DNA of 64,000 nucleotides, taken from NCBI GenBank assembly GCA_014871385.1, contig CM026424.1, positions 16,194,142 through 16,258,141 of the forward strand, given 5' to 3'. The notes under the pieces are model-generated. The model saw only the letters and a program-made list of their open reading frames with translations, had not been told where the DNA came from and did not search any database. A program made the translations under genes and the position numbers. This DNA comes from Ceratodon purpureus (Eukaryota; Streptophyta; Bryopsida; Pseudoditrichales; Ditrichaceae). Below, one piece after another: positions 24,801 through 41,255 of the stretch. The number at the start of each line of letters is the position of its first letter. Within the stretch, counting starts at the first letter, position 1.

Positions 24801-24929
24801 GTCTGGGATGAGGGACGGGGTCGGGGGAAGGCTGCCCGTTCCCAAGGCCGGGTTCCCCGTGCCCGGACCCGGGGATAAGGAGGGGTGGCCATGGGAGGTC
24901 ACCCCTGCTACATTCTACCCGCTGAACGC

Positions 24930-26836
24930 GCTGGACTGGACATCAACATGCAAAAGATGCATCACATGACGCACTATCTGACACGCTGATAGGTGAGTGA
25001 GAGCAAGCATTGTCTACGAAACCGTACTAAAACACCTGCTAACACTTCACTGGAAGAAATAAAATACCTTCTGTACGTGCAGCTGCGTGCCCATCAACAA
25101 ACACTGGGGACTCCTTCGATTCTCCTGCTGTTGATCCACATCTTTTCCTTACCCGTGCAATGGTTATGCCCTCATAGGCTCCTAGGTCACCAAACATAAC
25201 TGTTTCAGGACGCAGTTCAGTCCACTTAGCAATCCTGAAAATATCGAGCGTCCCCACGTCATCGGTAGCCTCTTCCAACCATGTCTACGTGGCGCTACGA
25301 AGCCAAATTGTTGGCTCCATCGTGATCCTTCACGACCACACAATTGCAAGACGACGCTAACTGAAACAAAAAACAGAAACTGATTGTCAATAGACCTGCA
25401 GTGCTCGAACACAAACATTGACTCGCTCGCACAAACCCGCATAATGTATCAAAATATCAAGAGATCGCAACTGAGACTCAGACACACCCCGCACACACGA
25501 CTTAAAACATAGGAGCACACATAAAACTCAGACTCACAAACAAACCACAATCATAAATCTCAAACTCACAAACCGAACGCTCACAAGAAATACGCAAAAC
25601 CTGATCTGAAACAAAGAGAGAAGCTGCCATTCACCTACCTAATGCAACAGATAATCGGACAAGATAAATCGAAGTCGAAAGAAGCAAAACTGCAAACACT
25701 ACCAAAGACTGACCAGGGGAACGCGTCAGTGCATGTGACAATGCAGCGCTGTTCAACCTAGAAAGAAGGACAGAACCCTTGCCTGACACAAACAGAAACG
25801 AAACCCGAGGATAAGACAGACAAGAGAGATCATCACAAGAAAGAAAGCAATGAACTATTGCTAGCTAAGAACTACAGGTCTCCAACATATGCAAGTTTTA
25901 CGCTCACTCTCCCAAAGAAAACCCCTCCTCAGCGGCCCTTGCCAACAATATGCACACGAACCTTTGTGAACAGCAAGAAATTCTACGCAAGCAACACTCA
26001 CACAGCGCCTGCAAGTTTTTGATAACGAACTGAAGAAATGAATACACGTACATGCAGTGGACACAACAAACTAAATACGCGAAATGCCAAAGAAGCACAA
26101 CGAAGAATAGTATCAACGCAGGTGATGACAAAACATGAAACTTTTAAAGAAATAAAACAAGATCACACAGAGAGAAACGAGGCCGCGCACAGGAGATCCA
26201 ATGAGCTCATGTCCTTGGATTTCTGGAAACTAAACAAAGTCAGTAGTATAATATTTTATTTTGCTTCCGGTACCAAATAATAAGATAGGAAGATAATACA
26301 TATGCGGATGTTCATTTCCTTGTATACAAAAAAAGTTTTACAAAAAAAGAAGTAAAAGTGTGAATTGTAACGTAAAATTTAGAAAAATGCTACACTAAAT
26401 TTCGAAGTTATTTATTTAAAAATAAAAATTGAAATATTATAAAATGTTGTTCTGGAATGTTCTAAACCCTTGACCAAACACCTAATTTCAGCAAGTCCAT
26501 CTGCTTTTATTTTTAATCTTCTTGAAGCACACTGTTTGTACCTCAAAATATATTGACCATCTAGAAAGTAACGTGTAGCTAGACTCGGTTGTAAGAAAAG
26601 TCCAAATAAAGGCTCAATTTCGTGGATTGATCATCCTAGAACTTAATTTTATTAGAAGCTAGTTGATCAGAATTAATTACTACGCTACCGTCACAAATTA
26701 TACTTACTTAACCAACCCCACTTCACTGGCTTCGTCATGGCAATTGCGAGCCCACACTTGCACAGGAAGTTGTGAGAAGTTAGTTGCAGAGGAGGAGGAG
26801 CAGGAGCAGGAGGAGGAGGGGATCAGGGGTGGAGCA
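24930..26836. other. Intergenic with one unidentified exon-like frame
   Basis: At about 25148-25290 the minus strand reads THWLEEATDD-like sequence continuing VGTLDIFRIAKWTELRPETV and ending in a CGG/GTAAGG donor. It could be an exon of the gene to which the Crinkler-type fossil belonged, but I do not recognise it. The rest is A-rich, non-coding DNA and the upstream region of the NSUN6-type gene. Confidence 0.3.
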
Positions 26837-31588
<4,752 letters not shown>

Positions 31589-31909
31589 AGCTGGTAATCG
31601 AATCTAGGTGTCGATTGTGATGTGTGAAGTCATGACGAAGCATCCATTTCGAAAGAATTGAAACTTCGGCTTTCATCACTTAATGTACTGGGAAAACCTG
31701 AGGCAATGGATTGTAGCAAATTTTGCAGCAGCCGCAGTGGGGTGGAAGTGGGATGCCTTAAACTTGCAGAGAACTTGTACTGGTGCATTGCATGCCATTC
31801 TCAATATAGACCAAACCGAATAGTGATATCGAGTGGATAGCACAGGAAATGATTGGCATAAGTAACTTTTGCGAAAGATTTTGGATATCACCAATCACTT
31901 GGTCAAAAA

Positions 31910-31995
31910 GGGGCGGTGGCGCAGTTGGCTAGCGCGTAGGTCTCATAGCTAAATCGAGAAATCCTGAGGTCGAGAGTTCGAGCCTCTCTCGCCCC
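31910..31995 (+). tRNA. Elongator tRNA-Met (CAT), with 13-nt intron
   Basis: An 86-nt gene. The acceptor stem GGGGCGG pairs with TCGCCCC, the D arm has AGTTGGCTA, the anticodon CAT is at 31944-31946, a 13-nt intron (31948-31960) follows the anticodon loop position 37, and the T arm is GAGAG-TTCGAGC-CTCTC. Plants are known to carry an intron in elongator tRNA-Met. A TTTTT pol III terminator starts at 32000. An identical gene lies in the other arm. Confidence 0.95.
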
Positions 31996-33692
31996 ATACT
32001 TTTTGTTTTTTTATTTATTATTTATTTTGATTATTTAGCAACAACAATATTTCGTATTTGTAAATAGCACGAGAATCATATAGTAAAAATTAGCCTGAAG
32101 TACGCTCTAGGGAGCTCTGCATCATATCTTATACTAGATTAGAAGGACTACACCTCGCTTCATTAAATGTCAATGCAACCTTTAGAGATGCATCCATTTC
32201 TCAAGGAATATTTTGCTCTCACTTGCACTTGATTCTAATTGGCTATGAGAGGCTTGATTTGAAGAGAAAGTTGAATTGGGAGTTTGTTTAAGAAGCCAAG
32301 CTTTGACAAACACAAGCACAAGTATGAGGCTTTGTTGGATTGTATTAGTAGAATTAGGTAGCAATCACAATAACTAGATATAGGAAAAATAATAGAATCA
32401 TGAACAACTTAAACACTCAAATATGTTTTTTGGCACACTATGCTACCCCCCATCCATTAGAACAATAGAAGGTAGGTTTTGCAAAAGGCCTTTACCATAG
32501 AAAAATGATATATGGGAAAACAATGATATAACTACAAATAAAGGCCAAGATCATAGAAAGAAACCTTTATGGACAAGGAAACGAAACCTCTCAAAACCTC
32601 TCAGCAAGAGTAGTACAATGTAGTTATAGGACCCATTATTTATAATATGGATTGATATCTAAAAAAATGAATTTACATATGAGTCATTGAACAATATTAA
32701 GACGAAGAAATTATTAAAGCCAATTTGAAGACAAAGGTGTGAGAATCATTTCTTTATCACTACTTGGAAGGCTATTGAAGATCTTATGGATCTATAGAGA
32801 CTAAGACACAGTATGTTGAAACTAACCTATAAACATTTGCTATCAACAATGTTATCTATATTCTACATTGAGGCCATTTGTACTTTACAAATGTCAAACA
32901 ACATGACTTCTTTCTCCTTTCCCCCTAATCCCTCCCCCCTCCGTCTCTTCCATGCCTTTTCCAAGGTTCTAGAAACTCTGAGTGTGATCCAAAATTTTAA
33001 TAGAAGACAATATTCATAAAAAAGATTGGAAAACATTTTTGACCTATCATTGAAGATTTTTTCTATTAAAATTAGCTTATAGTAGAAAGATGATGAATAT
33101 TGGTGATAAAATAACACAAAAGATATGGTAGCATATTATCATACTACCACTATTTCACCTATCTGCAGGAACTAGCACTTAGACCATCAAATATTCTAAT
33201 GTAAAACCATAATTCGCTTGTAATATCTCTTGGATTTCTATGTTATACATGTGACATTATTTGGTCTTTATCCTAAAAGAATTTGCATCACTAACTCTTT
33301 TAACTGCTCAAATAGTAGTCTTAATCTTTGTAAAGTGTTGATCTTGTTAGTGTTGTTGTTTCTAGGCCGCTTTTCCTATTAGTTTTTTAACACATTATTT
33401 TTTATAATGTAAAATGAGTGAAAATGAGTGTGCTACTTTGACATAACGAAGGCGACCATCAATTCAAATTCCATCAGGAGACCGCTCCAAGGCGTTGACT
33501 TGTCTCATTCCATCCATATATTGCAAGATCCATTTATTCTATCATCGATTTTTTTTGTTGAATTAAAGTCTCTCACAGTGATCCATTGTGCTTTGGATAG
33601 AAACGTTTAGAAAGAGCCTCTCAAAGAATTCCTTTCATTTTGAAGTCACCATTAAAGATTCCAAGCTTAAGGGGTAGGTTGAGTACCAAACT

Positions 33693-34311
33693 TATTTATT
33701 GGCTTCAATTAAAATTGATTATATAGGAGTTTGATGTTAAGTTTGTGACCTTTTTGGTAAAAAGATTTTTGTTTCTCCTTTGACCTTATTGTCTGATGCA
33801 AAATTTGAGTCGTCATTCAGTAGTCTTAGTGGCCCTAGAAGATTGAAAAGGTTATTAAATCCAAACAATATTTTGCATTATGAAGGTATTTATGAAGTAG
33901 AATCACATCTAGTATGGAATTACTATGAGAAAAAATGATTCCTAAATAGAATGTCATTCCAAACTCCTTTTGGACTTTGTTCTAAAGCATAGTCATCTTG
34001 AATAACTATGATGATGAACTTAGGTACTTTTATCATCAAAACTAATTAATGGTAACTATTTGTCAAAGTTGTGAAGTTCCATGTCTTGTATCCTCTGTTT
34101 ATTGGGCTTAGTTTTAAGAATAGAAATTGGATCTTAAGGTGTAAGGAGTGCCATAAACATCTTTTTGTTTGAGTAGAAAACATGTATATACTAAGCTCCT
34201 ACAGATCATCTTATTAAGCTACTGAATTTCTTCTAGGACTTTTTTATCTACTTGTCATATCTTGTGTTTTCAAAGACCATATCAATTATGCTTAGAGCAT
34301 CCCCAATAAGT
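33693..34311. other. Unique spacer between left arm and LINE tail
   Basis: About 620 bp of AT-rich, non-coding DNA resembling the adjoining arm but absent from the right copy. It ends at GAGCATCCCCAATAAGT, directly before the LINE tail repeats, which is therefore one side of the LINE target. Confidence 0.6.
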
Positions 34312-34399
34312 CTGTAAGCCTGTAAGCATGTAAGCCTGTAAGCCTGTAAGCCTGTAAGCCTGTAAGCCTGTAAGCCTGTAAGCCTGTAAGCCTGTAAGC
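34312..34399 (-). repeat. LINE 3' tail: 11 units of an 8-bp repeat
   Basis: CTGTAAGC repeats 11 times with a single variant (ATGTAAGC in the third unit). In LINE sense it reads GCTTACAG. Some LINE families end in a short tandem repeat rather than poly(A), probably made by the reverse transcriptase at insertion. Confidence 0.85.
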
Positions 34400-34455
34400 T
34401 TCCGCTTCCTCTTGTACTTCTGAAGCTGCTTCCACGCTCTCATTCCAATTTGCAC

Positions 34456-37400
34456 CTAAGTCTGCCATGCCCTGAAAAGGGCTACTCCAATGTGAAATAT
34501 CCCTTCTCTTAAATCGTGCTCACACTTTTGGCACCATATGAACCAAAGTAGAGCCATCCTGATAATATCCCAAGGAGTACGTTTGGAAATACTACAAGGG
34601 CTTCCTGCGTCCCAGAGGACATCTGGGTCCGATTGACCTCTGCCTCTCGGTGTGTCAAACTCCCCAAGAAGTACCTCATCCCATGTCTGTAAACCTGGTG
34701 GTAGACCAGCAAGGGTCCTGATGTGCCTCAGTCTTTCCCAAGCTGGGAAGGCCTCTCGGCATCGGAATAATCCGTGTTCTGAAGTCTCCAACGGGTGTTC
34801 CGGGCACAAGTTACATGTGCTCGGTAGTAAGATGCAACGCCTCCATGCCCCTATGGGGAGCCCGTTGGCAATAGTCATCCATACCATCATGCTAATCTTC
34901 TAAGGCAACCAACAATGCCAGAGACGTTTATAAAAACTCTTCCTCTACTGGTCCGAGAAGCCTTTGTTCTCCATCCATTTATCAAAAGGTAACTGCTTCG
35001 CTTGTTCCTGAATGATCACGCGGTACCCCCTCTTAGTCGTATACTGGAAGAAGTTCTCCTGCTTAAACGCCCCCTGTTTTTTCCAGACCCACTCCTTTGG
35101 ATCAAACTGGAGGTCTTTTATCCTGCCGTGACGATAAAGCCAGACTGTAAATCCCGGCTGGGGAGGATCAGTCGGATTGTATTTCTCGACTTGGCCCTTG
35201 GGGTTCCTCACTAATATCCAAGCTTCTGTAACAGTGCAATCCGGTAAAGGTAACGGAGTGTCTGCGAGAGTTTGAAGTCTCTCGGTGCCGTCAACTGCGG
35301 CATATACAAAGCCCCACCATCTATCTACTTGGTACTGAGTGAGATGGTAAACTTCCACGGGAAGGTCCAGATCCGGCAGCTCATTCCTTATCAACCAAGT
35401 GCCTCTAGATATTCCCCCATGATCAGTAAGATCCCATGGTATAGCTTCTAGTACCTCCCTTCGGAGAAGGTGGAGGTTCGGTGAGCGAGAGCGAAGACGA
35501 ATCTCCTGTTCCGTTAAAAACCGGTTCTCCTCTTCCATCCATAAATCGCCAACCGCCCTGATTCCTTTCTTCGACCAATTCTTGTACAGAGACTTTGGTT
35601 CAAGGCCGATCGGTTGGCCACTCGTAAGTCGAAGTTCATGTCGTTTAGAAATAAAGGTTGCCGAAGTTTTTCATGGTAAGAGGCCGCCTGCTGCTTCCTG
35701 ATCCCTTTGCGAACCGCCGACCAAGCATTCCATATGGCTCCCCATAAGGGGCTCCCATCAGGACGAATCTTCCGAGCTGTAATGAGCGAGTTCTCATCAT
35801 ACCCCTAGTCTCCCTCCTTTCGAAGTTGAAGCCTTTTGATCCGATGTTGGATAAAATTTTTCCACGGCTCTGGGCCTGGAACTAGTCCCCTGACTATCAT
35901 CTTCGCCAGAAGAGCTCTTGTCTGAGCATACGGGTCGAAGATTTTTATACCCCCCTTGATCGTTGGTATCACCGTAGTGTCCCAAGCGACCCTGGCTCGT
36001 GTGTTGTGGTTGGGATCACCACTCCAGACAAAGTTCCTGATCAGGGTTCGAACTTTAAATAGTACTCCTGTAGAGACATCTGAACATGATGCAAAATACC
36101 AGATGGAAGCCAGGATGATTTGGTTGGAAACCAGCACCCTGGCTGTTGTAGATAGCTTCTTCTTCGCCCAGAAGCTGAACTTCGATCGCACCTGTTGTAG
36201 AATCTTCGCATCCTTGTCTTTTTGTGAAAGGTTGATCCCAAAAGGGAAACCTAAGTATCTGGTTACTTCACCGTTCTTCAACCAGACCAAGCCCTTCTCC
36301 TCGCCCCATGTCCAATTCCTCTGACGATTGGAAGTGTAGAGGGCCCTCGTCTTATTCCAGTTCATCTTGGCGCCAGAGGCGTCACAGAATAGATCGATGA
36401 CTATAAATGCTCTCTCTAGATTCTCTCGGGTACCTCTAAGGTATAAGCCCGCGTCATCCACAAAGCACTGCTCCCTAACAGTAGACCCGTTTGGGAGGAT
36501 TAGGCCCTCTACCCCATAGCGGGGATCCTCCAACATGTAGCCCAAGACGTCTGAGATGAACAGGTAGAGGTAGGGGGCCAGGGGGCACCCCTGGGCCCTC
36601 CCTTACCGATCTCTCAATTCTGAACCTGTCGGTTCTCTTCCCGTTAACTATAACGGAAGTTTCTCCTCCGGTGCAGAGTGATACCGTCCACTTAATCCAC
36701 TCGTCACATAAACCTAGCTTGCTCATCGTTTCCTGAAGGAACGACCAGTTTACCTGGTCGTAGGCCTTCTCGAAATCTAAAAGCAAGATAACCAAATCTT
36801 GATCGCTCTCCTTAGCCCACTCGATGGCCTCGAATCCCAGCAGAACATTATCAAGTATGAACCTGTCTTTAACGAAGGCCGTCTGAGTTGGTCTAATACA
36901 ACTCGGCAAGAAGGGCTGAAGCCTGTTTGCTATTGTCTTAGCCGCGATCTTGTATGTCGAAGGTAAAACCGTAATTGGTCTGAAATTACGGAGAAGGGTG
37001 TGAGATCCCCCCTTTGGTACCAAGCTCATAAGACCTCGGTTTAAATCCTCATGGAGTTTACATGTATCCATGGTATTCTGGATCAGTTCCGTGAGATCAG
37101 GGCCTACTGTCTCCCACAGCTCCTAAAGTAGTTCCGTCGGAATCGTATCAATTCCTCGTGCCTTGTTCGCGGGAAGACTTCGAGTCGCCTCTTTGACTTC
37201 CTCTTGGCAGATCCTCATAGTGAGAGTCTCGTTGATATCATCCGTGATGATCCTTGGTACACTCTCTAGGCACTTCGCCCTGCCTACTGCATTCGCCTGA
37301 ATTACCGCTTCCTCCGAGTACAGCTTCTGATAATAATCCCTGACATACTCCGTGATCTCCTTCGGATTCTTGAGCGACCTACCTCCCACCATTAACTCGG

Positions 37401-38631
37401 TAATACTGGATTTCTTCCTCTCAGGCTTGTTAAACTCAAAAAATTCCTTCGAGCAACGGTCTCCCACTTGCACCCATCGTGCCGCCATCTCGTTGCGAGT
37501 AACTTCTAGCTTCTGCATCCTCAGCTCTTCCAATGCTGCCTGAGCCGTATTAAGTTGCTCCCAGGCAGAGAGATCGGACCAATCTTCTTGTAGCTTTGCT
37601 TCTGCCTCCTCGACCTCCTTGAATTGGTCTTTGTATGTGTCTCTACTCCTCGCCTTACGGTCACGAGCAAGTGTCTCGCTGATTTGCCTAATTTGCTCCA
37701 AGGCCGTGGTAATTCGTACCCCTTTACTGTGCTCCCCGGGGTAATGCATCACCGAATCCCATGCCTTCTCGAATCTGAGTTGGCATTCCTCATCAGTAGC
37801 TAGCGCCCTGTTAAAGAAAGGTTGCTTGTGCCGCTTCACATTACTAAAGGGGATGGACAAGTATACCGCCGAGTGGTCTGAAATGTGAGGTAAATTTGGC
37901 CATATGCCATGTTTCCCCCCTTTCAGCTGAATATCAGCATCCACATAAAACCTGTCCAACCTAGACCAAACCGGGGATGGTTTCTCCTTACTCCATGTGA
38001 AACACTTAGTCCCTTGTCTCCTGTATTGGTCAGCGTAAAAAACGTCTGAGAGTCCCAGGCGTAGGCAAAACTGTGACCAGGTGCCTTGTTCTCTGTTTCC
38101 CATATTCTTCGAGGTGAAACTATTGCTCCTATCCTCGCCGACCTCCGTCATATTGAAGTCTCCGGCAGCTATCCAATTGCCTTTAGGAAAGGGAAAATTG
38201 GCTAGCTTGTTCCAAAACCTTGCTCTATCTCCTGTGAAATTAGAGGCATAAATATTCAGTATACCAACCTCCAATCCATTGATATCTAATATCAGGAATT
38301 GAGCTCGGGCTTCAACTATCACCCCGGCTGAGATGACCCTGCCGGCTAGAGTCTCTGAGATTGAAATTCCAGTTCCTCCCGTGAACTTCCCACCTTCTGC
38401 CGAATACACCGCATTGTTCCAGAAGCTTGCGCCATTCTTGAACTGTAACTGATCTGTCAACTTCATGCAATCCTCCACTCCAAAGTGATGCTCTTCAAAT
38501 AGTAGAACCTGAGGTTGTGGTTCTCCTTTCCGGAAAAAGTTCCGGATTTCTATCCTCTTACGCACTCCTGTAACTCCTTGGCCTAGGCTGCGGACGTTGT
38601 GGGATGCAAGTACCATCTCGTGTATGATCAT
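34456..38631 (-). pseudogene. LINE ORF2: endonuclease, reverse transcriptase and zf-RVT region
   Basis: The first open block (37123-38631) starts MVLASHNVRSLG after a short leader and shows APE-type endonuclease residues: Glu in LLFEEHHFG, GDFNMTE, LDRFYVD and the terminal SDHSAV. The reverse transcriptase follows in two blocks (36475-37071 and 35805-36545) with LLLDFEKAYDQVNW (motif A) and CFVDDAGLYLRG (catalytic FVDD). Further blocks at 34945-35538 and 34456-34890 carry the C-terminal part, including the zf-RVT pattern CNLCPEHPLETSEHGLFRC. In-frame stops at 37123 and 35805, a frame change near 36600 and another break before 35538 show it is dead. Plant L1 clade by domain order. Confidence 0.85.
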
Positions 38632-40406
38632 TCAGCTGAGAGTTGGATGATCAAGTTGGTGGGGGTTGGCGCTTGGCGGTCTCCCTCTTCTTCTACACAT
38701 TTAGCTATGAGTTTGGAACTCAACCTACCCCTTAAGCTTGGAATCTTTAATGGTGACTTCAAAATGAAAGGAATTCTTTGAGAGGCTCTTTCTAAACGTT
38801 TCTATCCAAAGCACAATGGATCACTATGAGAGACTTTAATTCAACAAAAAAAATCGATGATAGAATAAATGGATCTTGCAATATATGGATGGAATGAGAC
38901 AAGTCAACGCCTTGGAGCGGTCTCCTGATGGAATTTGAATTGATGGTCGCCTTCGTTATGTCAAAGTAGCACACTCATTTTCACTCATTTTACATTATAA
39001 AAAATAATGTGTTAAAAAACTAATAGGAAAAGCGGCCTAGAAACAACAACACTAACAAGATCAACACTTTACAAAGATTAAGACTACTATTTGAGCAGTT
39101 AAAAGAGTTAGTGATGCAAATTCTTTTAGGATAAAGACCAAATAATGTCACATGTATAACATAGAAATCCAAGAGATATTACAAGCGAATTATGGTTTTA
39201 CATTAGAATATTTGATGGTCTAAGTGCTAGTTCCTGCAGATAGGTGAAATAGTGGTAGTATGATAATATGCTACCATATCTTTTGTGTTATTTTATCACC
39301 AATATTCATCATCTTTCTACTATAAGCTAATTTTAATAGAAAAAATCTTCAATGATAGGTCAAAAATGTTTTCCAATCTTTTTTATGAATATTGTCTTCT
39401 ATTAAAATTTTGGATCACACTCAGAGTTTCTAGAACCTTGGAAAAGGCATGGAAGAGACGGAGGGGGGAGGGATTAGGGGGAAAGGAGAAAGAAGTCATG
39501 TTGTTTGACATTTGTAAAGTACAAATGGCCTCAATGTAGAATATAGATAACATTGTTGATAGCAAATGTTTATAGGTTAGTTTCAACATACTGTGTCTTA
39601 GTCTCTATAGATCCATAAGATCTTCAATAGCCTTCCAAGTAGTGATAAAGAAATGATTCTCACACCTTTGTCTTCAAATTGGCTTTAATAATTTCTTCGT
39701 CTTAATATTGTTCAATGACTCATATGTAAATTCATTTTTTTAGATATCAATCCATATTATAAATAATGGGTCCTATAACTACATTGTACTACTCTTGCTG
39801 AGAGGTTTTGAGAGGTTTCGTTTCCTTGTCCATAAAGGTTTCTTTCTATGATCTTGGCCTTTATTTGTAGTTATATCATTGTTTTCCCATATATCATTTT
39901 TCTATGGTAAAGGCCTTTTGCAAAACCTACCTTCTATTGTTCTAATGGATGGGGGGTAGCATAGTGTGCCAAAAAACATATTTGAGTGTTTAAGTTGTTC
40001 ATGATTCTATTATTTTTCCTATATCTAGTTATTGTGATTGCTACCTAATTCTACTAATACAATCCAACAAAGCCTCATACTTGTGCTTGTGTTTGTCAAA
40101 GCTTGGCTTCTTAAACAAACTCCCAATTCAACTTTCTCTTCAAATCAAGCCTCTCATAGCCAATTAGAATCAAGTGCAAGTGAGAGCAAAATATTCCTTG
40201 AGAAATGGATGCATCTCTAAAGGTTGCATTGACATTTAATGAAGCGAGGTGTAGTCCTTCTAATCTAGTATAAGATATGATGCAGAGCTCCCTAGAGCGT
40301 ACTTCAGGCTAATTTTTACTATATGATTCTCGTGCTATTTACAAATACGAAATATTGTTGTTGCTAAATAATCAAAATAAATAATAAATAAAAAAACAAA
40401 AAGTAT

Positions 40407-40492
40407 GGGGCGAGAGAGGCTCGAACTCTCGACCTCAGGATTTCTCGATTTAGCTATGAGACCTACGCGCTAGCCAACTGCGCCACCGCCCC
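40407..40492 (-). tRNA. Elongator tRNA-Met (CAT), second identical copy
   Basis: It is identical to the gene at 31910-31995, with the CAT anticodon at 40456-40458, the same 13-nt intron (40442-40454) and the same T-run terminator downstream. It lies in the right arm, convergent with the first copy. Confidence 0.94.
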
Positions 40493-40813
40493 TTTTTGAC
40501 CAAGTGATTGGTGATATCCAAAATCTTTCGCAAAAGTTACTTATGCCAATCATTTCCTGTGCTATCCACTCGATATCACTATTCGGTTTGGTCTATATTG
40601 AGAATGGCATGCAATGCACCAGTACAAGTTCTCTGCAAGTTTAAGGCATCCCACTTCCACCCCACTGCGGCTGCTGCAAAATTTGCTACAATCCATTGCC
40701 TCAGGTTTTCCCAGTACATTAAGTGATGAAAGCCGAAGTTTCAATTCTTTCGAAATGGATGCTTCGTCATGACTTCACACATCACAATCGACACCTAGAT
40801 TCGATTACCAGCT

Positions 40814-40922
40814 TCAATGAGCAGCAACACAAAATTTCGCAATGAAGAAACCAATGGTGTCTCTGGGACCTACAGGGTCGAATCGTTGAACCATGTCTTC
40901 TTCTCCTTTCCGAAGCCATGCT
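40814..40922 (-). pseudogene. Duplicated last exon of the NSUN6-type gene
   Basis: The exon copy keeps its acceptor (GGTGGCAG at its 5' edge), full frame and stop, ending DTIGFFIAKFCVAAH. No upstream NSUN6 exons occur on this side. It lies in the same orientation as, and 334 bp beyond the stop of, the MOSC gene, so a read-through MOSC transcript could splice into it. Alone it cannot make a methyltransferase. Confidence 0.85.
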
Positions 40923-41255
40923 CTGCCACCCAGAGTAAACAAACAACAACAACAACAACGAAAAAAAACACGCATCAGACGAGGAAGCGCTCTGATACTG
41001 CATAACTCTGGCTACCTCCGCCTTGGAGTTGAACATCCGCAAATCGCGTACGCAAAATTAGGCAGAGTGGATTGATAATGTAGGTCACGATCATCTGATC
41101 AGGGCCTGTCTTATAGATATCCTGCCTTACAGAAATCCAAATTTTGATTTCTACCCGACTTAAGATGCTTTCGGAGTCTATTATGTAGATTTAAGGTCGA
41201 TCTGTTGATTCTACACCGATGACTATTACTTTGGGAGTGTGTGCTTCAGGTTTTG

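Larger units (their letters stand above)
21699..24920 (-). mobile_element. Complete-looking Merlin-superfamily DNA transposon
   Basis: The element is 3222 bp. Its ends are inverted repeats beginning GGG, four variable bases, ATGTAGCAG, then GGTGACCTCC and a CCATGGCC-containing extension. The 9-bp flanks GATGAACGC (21690-21698) and GCTGAACGC (24921-24929) match at 8 of 9 positions and look like a target-site duplication. Merlin elements are known for 8-9 bp duplications and an IS1016/IS1595-type transposase, and one is encoded inside on the minus strand. Both ends are GC-rich while the 1.6-kb non-coding part is AT-rich with internal tandem repeats. It sits just upstream of the Crinkler-type fossil. 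The one mismatch in the target duplication suggests modest age. Confidence 0.82.
34312..38709 (-). mobile_element. 5'-truncated L1-like LINE retrotransposon, decayed
   Basis: The element reads on the minus strand. Coding order is endonuclease, reverse transcriptase, then a C-terminal zinc finger, followed by a short 3' UTR and an 8-bp-unit tandem tail at 34312-34399. ORF1 is absent: sequence stops about 78 bp upstream of the ORF2 start, exactly where the right arm of the inverted duplication begins. This is typical LINE 5' truncation, but no target-site duplication can be matched because the 5' flank is the duplicated arm. Confidence 0.88.
38710..41044 (-). repeat. Right arm of the 2335-bp inverted duplication
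   Basis: This is the reverse complement of 31358-33692. Its inner edge abuts the 5' end of the LINE and its outer edge lies about 210 bp downstream of the MOSC gene stop. It carries a second tRNA-Met gene and an extra copy of the last NSUN6 exon. The NSUN6 body is absent on this side, so this is the derived copy. Confidence 0.93.

Noticed and set aside
34312-34399. CRISPR-like array of short repeats
   Set aside because: The 8-bp units are contiguous with no spacers, in a eukaryotic genome, at the 3' end of a LINE.
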